In this document: positions 1 to 10,525 of the stretch, piece by piece
Layout of the letters: each line of letters starts with the position of its first letter
How positions within the stretch are numbered: position 1 is the stretch's first letter
Assembly (NCBI GenBank): GCA_019787685.1
Contig: JAHNUO010000007.1
Location: forward strand, 2,046,001 to 2,110,000
Direction: 5' to 3'
DNA length: 64,000 nucleotides
Source of the DNA: Chiua virens
Taxonomy: Eukaryota; Basidiomycota; Agaricomycetes; Boletales; Boletaceae
The notes under the pieces: generated by a model
Databases searched by the model: none
What the model was told of the DNA's origin: nothing
The model's input: only the letters and a program-made list of their open reading frames with translations
Made by a program: the position numbers and the translations under genes

Positions 1-717
1 GGGCATTTGAGGTGCGTGTATGCGCCCATCCCACCCCGTTTCTTTTTAATAGCAACCGAGCGCATATCTAGGCCTCGATGGGCGTGTCTGTATGCCCCCC
101 CTTCTATATCTCATTGATCTTGACATCGATCTCGTTTGGCTAGTCCGTGATCGCATTTGGCGTGCAATTGTCAGTCAAACCTGTTGCTTTGTCCAGGTTC
201 ACAATGACGTCATTCCCCACCCCATTAGGACTTATGCGCATCGTATATGGAGATGTGAGTCCCGCGCTAAAATGCAAAGAGGCTCCAATCTCACCTCGTG
301 TTGCAGTGAGCTTTTGCAACAAGTTGTTGACTTTTTCGATCGTAAGTTGGATTCGATCGGGTGCTGTTACGGCTAAGGATCTCACATGACGTTAGGTTAT
401 ATTGGCGTTTATTGCACTAGGTCAGTCCACATTCGATTTTAGGTTGTTCGGGGGTGCATATGAATGAGGGTCCGAGTCGTCTAGGCTGTGGCGCAGGTAT
501 GTCACGTCCAGAAGCTATTTTATGTGTACTCAACACAACAATGCAGCTATGTTGGTAGAGACGTACGTCCGCGTCGCGCACATCCTCACTTGTCTTTGAA
601 ACCCCTTCTACAGTGTGAAAACACCGGAATGGCAGATTACCAGCGGAAGCAACGTCAGTCCCTTTCTCTCCCTTCATACATCATCTCGTTGGCTCGTTTG
701 ACATCACACTTCGATAG
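1..717. other. No resolvable gene
   Basis: I see no conserved coding exon, RNA gene or repeat here. The stretch may hold the unresolved 5' exons of the DUF6534-like gene that becomes recognisable after position 718, but none of the frames shows its expected membrane segments. Confidence 0.3.
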
Positions 718-1615
718 TCCTCCGCGCTCGTCTTCTATCTCGCTTCGATCGCTTGTGACCTTCTCATAGCCGGCTCACAAGCATATCTGTTTCATAAGTC
801 AAGAACAGGGATTGGGCGGTATGTTTTTCGTCTTTCCAGTGGTCTTGAGACGCAGGAAAGAGCTTATGGCTTCAGGTTGGGCGGCCTCATAACGAGATTG
901 ACCATCCTCGTTATCAACGTCGGTCTATTGACGAGGTATCTTTCCTTGTCGTCACACCGGAAAACCTGATCACATGTATTTCCACCAGCATTGATGTGAC
1001 TATCTTTGTCATCCTCGTGCGATTTCAGCCTCGCGCGCGTCGATCGGCACTAATGAGTCTCTCCAGTTTCTTGTCTGTCCTTCCAATGGCGCATTCCTTG
1101 TACCGTATATTCTCATGAGCCATTGCGAGTTCACCATCGTTTTTCGCTCTATGCGTACTAACTGCATCGACCAGGCTACCTCAACTCCTTTCTGAGCGTG
1201 TGAGCACCAATATTCCTACCTCACAGCCCGACCGTGCACTCACCTTTCCTCGCAGTCTCAACTCACGTCTGATTCTACGCGAGTTGGTCCACAATGAGGA
1301 GGTGCGTTTGTTGTATCCTCGACGTGCATGGGTCGTGCGACTGACCGTTTTCCGTGGGTGGGATAGTTTACTTGCCCAAACATCGTTGCGAGTTCTATCA
1401 ACAGACTTGGATTCGAGATCAACCCGCCTTCGCAAGCGCGTTCTCAATGTCTGTCCACGCCCCCATCGCCCTCGGGAACCCAGTCTCGTCGCCCGTCCCA
1501 GTCTGAATCCCACCGTGACTCTACGTGTCAACCACAGTCACGGTCTCCATCGCAATCACATTTCGCGGTGTCTAGCGTTGACGCGCCTCCAATCACGCTC
1601 GAGACGCGGGTGTGA
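718..1615 (+). CDS. DUF6534-like basidiomycete membrane protein, partial or degenerate
   Basis: From the TAG at 715-717, which reads as a splice acceptor, a hydrophobic exon ends in HKSRTGIG, a pattern typical of the hinge in basidiomycete DUF6534 membrane proteins. Further downstream, in changing frames, come a segment reading LTILVINVGLLT, then YLNSFLSVLNSRLILRE after an intron with acceptor near 1160 and another spanning about 1198-1256. Last is a Ser/Gln/Pro-rich tail ending at TGA 1613-1615. This order (TM, KSRTG, INxGLLT, NSxLxxLNxR, polar tail) matches the family as I know it. The 5' half with the first membrane spans is not found, and one junction near 880 does not splice cleanly. It may be a pseudogene or an incompletely resolved gene. 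Function of the family is unknown. Confidence 0.4.
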
Positions 1616-2102
1616 TTACAAACGATTTACTCTGCTCTACTGCGTTATCCGAGTCTGTCGTCATATCATTTCTTCCGATTTCAATGTAATAAATTTCAGT
1701 GTAACAAAATTACTCGTTTTCGATGTTCGCTTTCTATCTATCTTTCGGTGCGTGCATCCATGGGGATTCGTCGCTGTCATATCTGGAGGAGCAAACCAAG
1801 TCGGGATGAGAGTGGTGGCAGTTCGCATGTTTATTCATGTCGCATCAGAGTTGCTGGAACTAACTGAAGTTGAAGGCATACTGGTCAAGCTATCAAGTCG
1901 AGTTGTCTGATACTGCCAATGCACTGGTCTCTCATACGGAGACCTTTGCACACACTACCCCAAAAAGTACATATATACTAGATTGTCACAGGGTGTATAC
2001 AAGATGCAATTCATCAAAAATACAACCATACACGATGGATCACAGTCAATAGCAACAGCTTACATGCATTGGGCCCGATATTTCCTGAGATGCCGATTCC
2101 TC
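1616..2102. other. Intergenic, nothing recognised
   Basis: AT-richer spacer between the DUF6534-like gene and the convergent GMC oxidoreductase gene. No coding exon or structured element could be supported. Confidence 0.4.
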
Positions 2103-4608
2103 TCAGATACTACGATAGCCATAGGGATTAACGGGGCCCGCCAACTTCTTCGCGAGGTCCTGCGCATATCCGCACATTGTCAGAGTCGCTGAATCAAAAG
2201 GCGTTAGCTCGCAATCAATCTCAACATATACAAGACGCACGGTTCCAGGATCCAGACGTAGGGAATATCGAGGCACCAGTCGCAAAAACGTTGCCGCTAC
2301 CAAAGACTTTGTAGTTAGAGTCGATGGACGCTGTCGCGTCCTGATTAATCTGATCGCTCATGTACAGCGTCGACGACTCGTGGACAATTCCAGCCATCAA
2401 GAATTTGGATAGGTCGGGCTGCGATTCCTCCCATTTACCTCCATCGCCATTCTCATGCCAGTACTGCAGATTAGCTTTCTCCACGCCCGCCATCGCATCA
2501 ATGGCTTGCAGTCTAATTGCGCACGAAACGTGACACCTTTGCTGTTATTAGGCTGAATAAGAAGACTTACGTCGCGGTGTGCATCACTGTGCGCAAACTC
2601 TTGTCCCTCTCCGAGAGTGTGATTGGAGGCGGATGTTCGTCGTCACATCTGGGTTATCGAGGTTGGGATGCACCCAGCATTCTTCGTTTGTCTCGTCGAT
2701 CTCCCCAAGCATGACACACGCTAGAGATGTACGTTTCAGAATCACCATATATGCAATAATAAGCGATGGATCTAACCGACGATGATATAGTTCTCGGAAC
2801 CATCGAGTTGAGCCATGCTAGGCGCAGAGAAGTAGTCGGGACACAACCTTGCCGCGTCTGCCGCGTCATTCACAGGATCCGGTGAATGTATGGTCGTGAT
2901 ATCAGCATGATACTGCAAGTTCGTGTTAGGATCATGGCCAGCGAGGTAGCTACCAGCGAGTTCCAGGTGGTCCAGATCATCCGAGGATCTATTTTTACGA
3001 TCCTCGAGTTGTCCTCTGACATTTTCCGGAATCGGGAAACGTGCGACGATGTGGGTGAGGAAATGACCACTGAGACGTGAACCAGCCCGTTGGCGCTGTT
3101 CTGGAATTGAATTTTGGACGATGGTGCACGCAGGGATGGCACCAGTCGCAAGGATAATGTTGGGTTTCTTGCGAGAGAAACACAAGTCGCCCTTGGACGT
3201 GTACAGTACATTGGCCTTTTTCTCAATATCATCGGAGTCGATATCGAATTTCTTGACGACGACATCCAACGCGACCTTCAGAGGGGAACCCTTTCCGATT
3301 TTGGCGAGCTGACGCTGGCGCTCGTACACGTCAAGTAGCGGGCCAGGGATCGCAAACTTTTCGAAGACTAGAGTAGAGAGTGCCGTAGTCTTTCCCACGG
3401 CGAGATGTGAAGTTTCGGAATAATCAGCGGTTTCGATTGTTTTGTTCTTGACTGCATCTGCGAGCTGACTGTCGATGTACTCCTGAAGGATCTGATATTC
3501 AGCATTGTGAAGATCGGTGGCCTTGACAACATGAAGAAGCTCCTGGGAGTCCGTCCAGAACTCGTCCGGAGTTGCAGTATCAATCAGAGACTGCGGGAAG
3601 TCTCGCATTAATTCAAGGGGTGGGCGCGGGCACCATGCCGACCAGAACAGACTCCGTCCACCAAAGAAGGGGCACGACCCGCGCATGAACTATCGCGATT
3701 CGAGTATGTCAACGAGCAAGTCAAAATAATAAGAGAAAAGGCCAAACCTGAATGTCACCGTTCCAAGTTGTTGAGGTGAGACTCCAAGGGAACGTTTCCG
3801 ATTCGCCTCCTAAGAGTAGATTGAACGGCAATGGTAGGTTCTGCGAATAAAAGCTGTCAGAAATGTCTACATGAAGGCAGCTCACATACCTGGAAGTGGG
3901 CCGGGAGCCAGAAGCCTGCACAGATATGTTAGCAGAAGAAAGGTAGAACTTGAATAGGTTGTCACTAAATCACCTCCGCGTTCTAGGACAAGGATCTTTC
4001 TGAATGGGTCCAATTTGAGGGCTTGTTCAATGTAAGCAAGAGCACAGAATCCACTCCCGCAAACAATATCATCAAATTCTCCATACTCTGCGATCCATGT
4101 GATCAGATGTGGTCATGGCGAATAGATAGCTCGACTAACGCAGAATCTGTTTCCAGTTGGTCTCATCAACGAAGTAGTGCTTGCCAGTGGCCTCGGCAGG
4201 GGTTGGAGACTGTTCGCCAGGTCGAGGGAACCCGTACAGATTGACAGGCTCGAGTGGCCGTTGCTGCTGCAACTGAAACGCACGTTCGCGTTCTTTCAAG
4301 GCGCGTTCTCGTGCTTGCAGTGCATCAGATAATTCCTTCAACGCACGCTCACGGTCCTGCAGTGTACGTGCTTCGTCTTGAAGCCGCTTCAGAGCATCCA
4401 CTTGCTCGCGGAGAGCGTTCTCGCACTCATGGAATGTTGGTACAATGTCGGCGGAAGTCATGTTAAGGGCACGCTCCTCGGAAGGCTGGGCAACATGACG
4501 TTCGAATGATTGGAGAGCAGGAGCAGGGACAAAAAGATATTCGGGGATCTGGGTAGCTGGCATGCTGTGTGCAATGACGGTCGGAAACTGGGCTGACGAT
4601 TTAACCAA
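2103..4608 (-). CDS. GMC-family FAD oxidoreductase (pyranose-oxidase-like) with N-terminal coiled coil
   Basis: Six introns join cleanly. The first exon (4608 to about 4136) encodes a leader and an E/R/Q-rich heptad region of about 70 residues rich in RERALKE-type repeats. This is followed by an FAD-binding Rossmann segment DDIVCGSGFCALAYIEQAL and its LVLERGG strand end, the GGRSLFWSAW flavin-contacting segment, a central ILATGAIPA segment, and a C-terminal FATGASIFPTSGSWNPT block. The last block carries the conserved Asn-Pro that in pyranose 2-oxidase and other GMC enzymes follows the catalytic His region. Introns fall at about 2722-2775, 2520-2570 and 2230-2285 among others, all GT-AG. The likely reaction is FAD-dependent sugar or alcohol oxidation with release of hydrogen peroxide, but the substrate cannot be read from sequence. 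No clear signal peptide is seen. The coiled-coil head is unusual for the family. ATG 4608 was chosen; a later Met near 4563 is possible. Confidence 0.8.
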
Positions 4609-5015
4609 TGGATAGGATTGATCCTTTTATACGGAACTGGGGCAGCTGAGTTGGTCCAGAACAGCCACAGGAGGATTCTGCAAGAACCATTCCGGTGGGA
4701 CAAATCGGCGTGATGATCGGACTGGACCAAGGTACGATGACAAGAGGCATGCAATACAGCAATGAATGTGATCATATGTCCGGGACCTGAGGCCTTGAGG
4801 TCTGTGGGTCATAGTGGGCATTGCCGTGACAGGATTACGAACAAACATGTATTGAAGATTGCGTAAATCAAGGCCGATGGGGTGGGCATATGTACATAGT
4901 AGGGTGAGGATTACGAACAGGTGACTCGAAGCATCTTGATCGTCTGAACTGCGGGTACACGAAGAATACTCATGACATCAGGGCGTAAGGTCAATCTAGC
5001 CGACAATCAGCTCAC

Positions 5016-5217
5016 CAATACCGACTCGAAGGCACGCAAAGTTTGATACTCTTTAAGCGGTTTGCTCCGAGCGCCATAGGAGGTGCTGTCAATGTTGTCC
5101 CACTGGTTGGTTGCGCTTCCATTCAGTTGGATCCGATCATTCGGAGGTGGGCTGGCCACGTGTATTGGTGAATGGAAGAACTCGATATCCCCATTGATTC
5201 CCCAATAGAAATTCTGA
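5016..5217 (-). CDS. Orphan coding exon, unknown protein
   Basis: On the minus strand a 67-codon open stretch starts after an AG acceptor (reading QNFYWGINGDIEFFHSP) and ends at a GTGAGC donor at 5015. Its composition (aromatic, Pro- and Asn-rich, no low complexity) is protein-like, unlike the surrounding sequence. The downstream intron would end near 4940 and lead to only a short tail. I do not recognise the family and could not link it to a convincing first exon, so it may be a remnant. Confidence 0.3.
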
Positions 5218-5429
5218 TCCGAAACTTGTGTTCATTTGCGCCAGTTCCGACGGACTGTTACTATCCATATTACTATTACATTGAATGGGAATCAGTGGTA
5301 AGATGACCCTGTCCTATCAGTGGAGACCGTGGAGTGGTTCTTTTCTGCTTCTCATCCCTGCGATGAGTCAACGCAAGTCCTTTTCTGCAGCATTATGAGT
5401 TGCTATTCTGAGATCCGTGTATGAGCTAA

Positions 5430-5991
5430 CCGAAGTGGCGCAGCTCTTGGTTTCTAGCCACTTCACTCGCGCTCAGTAGCCTCCGCAGCCCTCGAATGCT
5501 GCATCCTCTCTCGCTTTCTTGCACCCACCCACCACTCCCGGTCGCAGAGCAACGCCCTCGCTCCACCATCCACTCGTCCGTTGCGCTCCGCTCTAGGAAA
5601 AGCCTCGCTTCTGATTGGGCCCAACCCAACCCGCGAAGCTCAGCTCCCCTGTCGCGGCAGTGCTTCGGGCAGTATCCTCACACCCAGGAGATCGCAGTTC
5701 ACAATATCCTGTACTAACTACGTGCCTTCAATCCACTCGTTCTTCCCCTGAGGTCACTCACGAAAGCGATCGAAATGCACGGAAAACATATCGTAGTTGA
5801 TCACCGTGTCTAGATCTGTCCATGAAAACCCTCCCACTTACGTGGGAATCGGGGGAGTAACGAATAAGACGCGCACGCCCTGCAAGCAAGTGCTGAAGCT
5901 TAAAGCGCCAGCGGCGCTTCCTAGTCCGAATCTACGCTGGACTCATTCCATTATTCTCTAACTCGAAGTGATACCAAGTTGGCCACTTCGG
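5430..5991. repeat. Possible MITE-like segment with imperfect terminal inverted repeats
   Basis: The 10 bases CCGAAGTGGC at 5430-5439 recur inverted at 5982-5991. Weaker similarity continues inward on both sides (a CTTGGT block and a CACTTC block). The interior has no gene. No target-site duplication is evident, so this may be chance. Confidence 0.25.
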
Positions 5992-6308
5992 ATCCAAGTG
6001 ATTGCCACGATCTCAAATATTGAATGACAGAGCCTGAGTGTGACAGTTTTTGGGACCAGTATCCGCAAGGGTAATGACGAGCGCTGATAATCTTGTAAGG
6101 AAGGGTGCTTCAAAGTGCCTTTCTTGACTCACAATGACTTTATAATATGTTATCTGTGCAAACAGTGCAATTCGTAACTCGTTGCCCTGATACCAACAAT
6201 TATAAATGTCATCTGACTCGGAAGCCTTATTTACTGTATACTGCACCTTCTCGGCTTATCACTACCATGCACTGATGTGTAGGGAGAAAGCTATCGAGAC
6301 GGAAGACG

Positions 6309-6530
6309 TCAAGTTCCGCCAAATGTGTCGGACTCGTCCATCCCGCTGAGGGGCTGGTCGCTATATTCTTCATACTGCCACTGACAATGTTGAGTATGGC
6401 GGATTTGAGCTAATGTCTGCAGACTCTCACTGGTAAAGCCGGCCAATACAACAGCAGAACCGTGACGCCACAAGGGGTCAATCATGAGTACATCGTGAAG
6501 ATCTGGTTCCGGCCCGGGCGGAATGTTTTC
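6309..6530 (-). CDS. Orphan C-terminal exon of an unknown protein
   Basis: A minus-strand open stretch of about 73 codons begins after a possible acceptor (gtccag) at about 6531 and ends at TGA 6309-6311. It contains PLWRHGSAVVLAGFTSES and an acidic end. Base and residue composition look coding. The 5' part of the gene is absent. The DIRS-like retroelement begins within about 50-100 bp, so the element may have truncated a gene here, but no matching 5' half was found on the far side. Function is unknown. Confidence 0.35.
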   Translation of the reverse strand, partial: ENIPPGPEPDLHDVLMIDPLWRHGSAVVLAGFTSESLQTLAQIRHTQHCQWQYEEYSDQPLSGMDESDTFGGT

Positions 6531-6902
6531 TGGACGTCAAACTTTACTTGACTGTCATTGGAAGTAGCTCAGGCAGTGTGCGGCTCTGTGGCGCAGTAAG
6601 GCACGAGTGGAGTGACAGAGCATCGTCTTTGGCGAAGCGGAGCCCGGTGGCGCTCACGCCTCTTTCTCTCTCCTCTCACTACTTCGTAGTTCCATAAACC
6701 GTAGCTACGCTCCTCATTCGTTTTCTTTTCTCTTCTCTCCTCGCAGCGTTTTCTAGCTACGTTTTTCGAGTCGTTCCCTTTTTCTTCCTTCTCCACTTCG
6801 TTGCGTTGTCCCTGCTCCAGCAGTCTCCTCCCAGTCGCCTTCCATACGCTCTGTATCGTTTTCCTTATTCCCCTTTCCAGTCAGACCAGCAGCACTCTCA
6901 GC

Positions 6903-8531
6903 ATGGCCCAAGTTGACCCCAACCTCGAAGCCATGCCCAACTACAGGGGCCAGGAGTTTTCGATCATCCGTCAAGGCCTACAAAATGGCTTTCAGGAGAC
7001 CGATGACCAAGTGGTTGCGCGCCTCATCGCAGCCTGGGAATCTGATCGCGACGCCAGAGTTGCGGCCTGGAACGCCCAACGTGAGGCTGAGGATAGAGCC
7101 GCTGAAGACCTCGAGCGAGAGCGTCGTTTCATACAGGAACAAGAAGAGCTGGCCGCTGCAGAGGAGGCGGAGCGCCTCCGTGTCGAGGCTGAGAAGAAGA
7201 AGCCCAAGATGTCCACCATCGTCCCGGGCACCTCCGTCCCCGATTCCCTCACCCTTCCCCCCTCGCAATTTGCCCTACAAAAGCTAGCCACCTTCGATTA
7301 TGTTGAGCTATGGTATTTCACCCCAGCCGGATGCGCAGACGCCGCCAAATACCACAGCAAATCGCAAGCCGACGACACTTTCGGCATTTCCAAGCTGGAC
7401 GACCACCTCACCGTCCGCTCCATTGCCTCAGTCCGCGCTTCCAAGAATGTTGTCCCCGACAGTGACCTCTCCTTTTCCGACTTCATCCATGCACGCAATG
7501 GTTTCCTAAACTACGCCAAGAAAGCAAACTGGCCCAGTGACAACCTCAACGCGCTCGCCAAATTCTTTTGGTACATTGAAAACCACCCCCGCCTTAAGCT
7601 TCCCCTTGGCGAGAAAACCGTTCTCACTTACGCTGCCCGAGTTCGCCTTGACTGGCACCGCGAGATCAAGGCTACCAACAAACCATACGACATTTCCCTT
7701 ATTAACCACCAACTCATGAGTACCATCTCTGACGAGATCAGAATTCTCAATGAGGAGCGCACCAAAAATTTGGTACGTTCGTTCCTCGCCCCCAGCCTAC
7801 CACTACTTACTTTTGTCCCCCCCTTTTCTTATCCAATCCGGGCATGGGTATCCTCTCGTGAAACCTGCGCAACCACTGCCCCATCCACCCCCTGCACAAC
7901 CGCATCCTACCTGCAATCGTGCCAACTCCCCTCCCTGCTCCCTGCGCTTGGCAATTGCGTCACCAATCGCAACTGCCTCTCCCACCCCATATAGATGCTT
8001 GAGGGGCCCCATCGGAGTGATCACTCCCTCTACTCTCGTACCTCTCGTGAGCCGGGCCGCGATGGTAGTCATCAGCGCAGGCAGGGACGCCACCCTCGCT
8101 CTATCTCCCCCGTCGCCTCCCGATCTCGCAAGCCCTCGGGCAGGGTACACTCCCCACCCCCCACGAGATCAGGTAGGTATCGCGACCGCACCTCTCCTGG
8201 TCCTGCTGCAGCCTCGCGCTCACCCTCACCTAGACCCAGAACCAAAGGTCCCAAAGGCAAAGGCACCCGATCTGTCTGCCCCACCTGTCTGGGTCGGTTC
8301 CCACACGATGTCCGAAACTGTGAGCACTGCACCCTATGGGATGGCTCCCCCATCAGGTGTTCCCGTGATACCAACGGAACCCTTATTGACCCCAGCGGGC
8401 GTGCCATCTGCACTGATTGGCAGCGCCCCTTCGGTTGCCGTCTCAAACATTCCTCCGCGCTTCACGAGTGTTCCGGATGCGGTGACGCCAACCATGGGGC
8501 TCAGGGATGCCCTAAGGCTCAGAAGCCCTAA
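6903..8531 (+). CDS. DIRS-element gag-like protein with CCHC zinc knuckles
   Basis: The frame opens at ATG 6903 and runs 290 codons, with an E/R/A-rich helical segment around residues 55-105. It then meets a GTACGT donor at 7773. The frame through 7773-7994 is Pro/Ser/Leu noise ending in a TAG that is also a good acceptor. Removing this 222-bp segment joins phase 0 to 178 further codons. The second part is RS-rich and basic, then carries CPTCLGRFPHDVRNC and a canonical C-x2-C-x4-H-x4-C knuckle, CSGCGDANHGAQGC, near the C-terminus. The role is inferred as binding and packaging element RNA. An intron or, alternatively, a read-through stop separates the halves. It overlaps the RT frame, as is usual for DIRS elements. 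Confidence 0.7.
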
Positions 8532-10374
8532 TGCCTTAACCCCATACATCCTGGATGCTTGGGAATGGTGGTTACAAAGATCTGGTCTCATACAAAGATA
8601 CCTGTCCATACCAGACAGCCTTCGCACTGGCTTTGCTGTTGGGATTGCCAACCCGACCTCGTCCTTCACCCCACCTAATAACCCCTCCGTCTGTGAGCAT
8701 GTCGATATTTTCAACGAAATCGTACATAAAGAAATCTCCAAAGGCCGCTATCTAGGCCCCTTTACTCGTCAGGACATTGAAGATGTCCTTGGCCCCTTCC
8801 AGACTTCCCCACTATCCCTAGTTCCCAAACCAGGCAAACCAGGTAAATTTCGCCTGGTCCAAAATTTATCGTACCCCCAAAAACCCTCCCCTCTCATATC
8901 GTCCGTTAATAATAGAGTAGATCCTGATGCCTTTCCGGCTCACTATAGTACCTTCCAAATTGTTTCCCTCATTATCTCCCGTCTGCCCCCAGGCTCCGAG
9001 GCAGCTGTCAGGGACGTGGCAGAGGCATACCGAACCATCCCCTCGCACCCCTCCCAGTGGGCCTCCCTCATAGTTCGTTTATCTGACAGTCAGTTTGCCG
9101 TTGATACCTCATTTTGCTTCGGCTTTGCACCTTCTGGTGGCCTCTATGGCCTCGTCGCTCAAGCTGGGGCAGACATTATGAGATTTGCCGGCATAGGTCC
9201 CATTGTCAGATGGGTGGATGATCATGTCTTTTTCCAGATCAGGCGCGAGCATCTCTCAGCTGTCAATGAGTCACGCGCTTCACTTGCTTTCCAAATCTCT
9301 AACATTGGTGGACGCACCACCAAAGGTGGACGCACCTGGTTTTCTGGTGGTACCCTCCCAGATGGCCAAACTGAGGAATCAGATGAAGATTTCTCCTTCC
9401 CCCTTAAGGATCTCTCTAGCAACTCCCCAAGATCCCTCCACGACCAACTCTTCTGTTACAATCTGGATGACATCAATGCAATAACTAACTCCATGGGCAT
9501 CCCATGGGAGGCAACCAAGGACATACCCTTTTCCCTCAACCCCACCTTCATTGGCCTCTCCTGGGACCTCTTCAACCGCACTGTTACCCTCACAGAGGCC
9601 AAACGTATTAAATACCTCAATGCAATCGCTGATTGGGAAGCGAAACGCACACACACACTACAAGAGGCCCAAAAACTCCACGGCAAACTCCTGCATGCAT
9701 CCCTCGTTCTCCCAGCTGGCAGGGCCTACTTAACTAATTTGGAGGCCATGCTCGGCACCTTTGGCAGCAACCCTTTCATGCCAAGAACACCGCCACGTGG
9801 CACCCCCCACGACCTAGCCTGGTGGAAAAACACGCTTTCTCCCTCTCCTCTCCCTCCCATTCCCATCCCCGGCCTTCACCCCATCCTCAATGTCCACGCT
9901 TTCTCTGATGCAAGCTCTGGTATTGGCATTGGCATCACCATCCGAAATCGCTGGTACGCGTGGCGCCTCAAACCCGATTGGCAAAGCCACAGACTCAACA
10001 TTGGCTGGGCCGAGAGCGTCGGTTTTGAACTCTTGCTCCACGTCATCATCTCAACCGGCGCCTCCAACATTCATTTCCAGGTTTTCGGAGACAATCTCGG
10101 AGTGGTCGAAGCCTGGGCAAATGGCCGCAGCCGAAACCGTGAAGTCAACCTCGTCTTCAGACGAGTTCACCAACTTCTCCACGACTCTCGCTGCCAAGTC
10201 ATCGCTCGATACGTCCCCAGCGAATCCAACCCAGCTGACCCACCCTCCCGAGGCATATTTCCCCCCGCACATTTTCGCCTCACCCCTCCCTCCATCCCTG
10301 CCGAAATCCGCCCCTTCCTCATCGAATATCCATTCCCCCCTGGCCCCCCCGTTCCACCCCTCTCCATTCTCTAA
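8308..10374 (+). CDS. DIRS-element reverse transcriptase-RNase H
   Basis: The uninterrupted frame actually opens at 7750; ATG 8308 is the first Met close to the RT homology. RT motifs in order: GKFRLVQNLSYP, the DVAEAYRTIPSHPSQW segment, SGGLYGLVAQAGADIM, and the catalytic WVDDHVFF (a DD pair with Val before it). The RNase H domain near the C-terminus has HAFSDASSGIGIGI, WAESVGFELL, VFGDNLGVVEAW and SNPADPPSRG, so the D-E-D-D set appears present. It synthesises element cDNA and removes the RNA strand. The frame overlaps both gag (upstream) and the recombinase frame (downstream). No stop or shift breaks this domain, so this part could be functional. Confidence 0.85.
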   Translation: MSETVSTAPYGMAPPSGVPVIPTEPLLTPAGVPSALIGSAPSVAVSNIPPRFTSVPDAVTPTMGLRDALRLRSPNALTPYILDAWEWWLQRSGLIQRYLSIPDSLRTGFAVGIANPTSSFTPPNNPSVCEHVDIFNEIVHKEISKGRYLGPFTRQDIEDVLGPFQTSPLSLVPKPGKPGKFRLVQNLSYPQKPSPLISSVNNRVDPDAFPAHYSTFQIVSLIISRLPPGSEAAVRDVAEAYRTIPSHPSQWASLIVRLSDSQFAVDTSFCFGFAPSGGLYGLVAQAGADIMRFAGIGPIVRWVDDHVFFQIRREHLSAVNESRASLAFQISNIGGRTTKGGRTWFSGGTLPDGQTEESDEDFSFPLKDLSSNSPRSLHDQLFCYNLDDINAITNSMGIPWEATKDIPFSLNPTFIGLSWDLFNRTVTLTEAKRIKYLNAIADWEAKRTHTLQEAQKLHGKLLHASLVLPAGRAYLTNLEAMLGTFGSNPFMPRTPPRGTPHDLAWWKNTLSPSPLPPIPIPGLHPILNVHAFSDASSGIGIGITIRNRWYAWRLKPDWQSHRLNIGWAESVGFELLLHVIISTGASNIHFQVFGDNLGVVEAWANGRSRNREVNLVFRRVHQLLHDSRCQVIARYVPSESNPADPPSRGIFPPAHFRLTPPSIPAEIRPFLIEYPFPPGPPVPPLSIL

Positions 10375-10525
10375 TTCCACCCTCCCCCTGCAATCCACTG
10401 TCTCTTCTCCTGCTCCCTTGCCTCAATCTAACCTGGCCCTCCCCCCACCCCACCCCAAAACTGCCCCCTCTGCATCCACCTCCAATCTGAGGCCCTCCCC
10501 CTTCCACCCAGATTGCAAAGCTTGA

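Noticed and set aside
1200..1910. 236-codon open frame on the plus strand
   Set aside because: Only the LNSRLILRE piece fits a known family, and it belongs to a spliced DUF6534-like gene. The rest of the frame reads across introns and lacks protein-like character.
6575..6625. tRNA-like box (GGCGCAGTAAGGC) near the retroelement start
   Set aside because: No anticodon arm, T-loop or acceptor pairing could be drawn, so this is not a tRNA gene.
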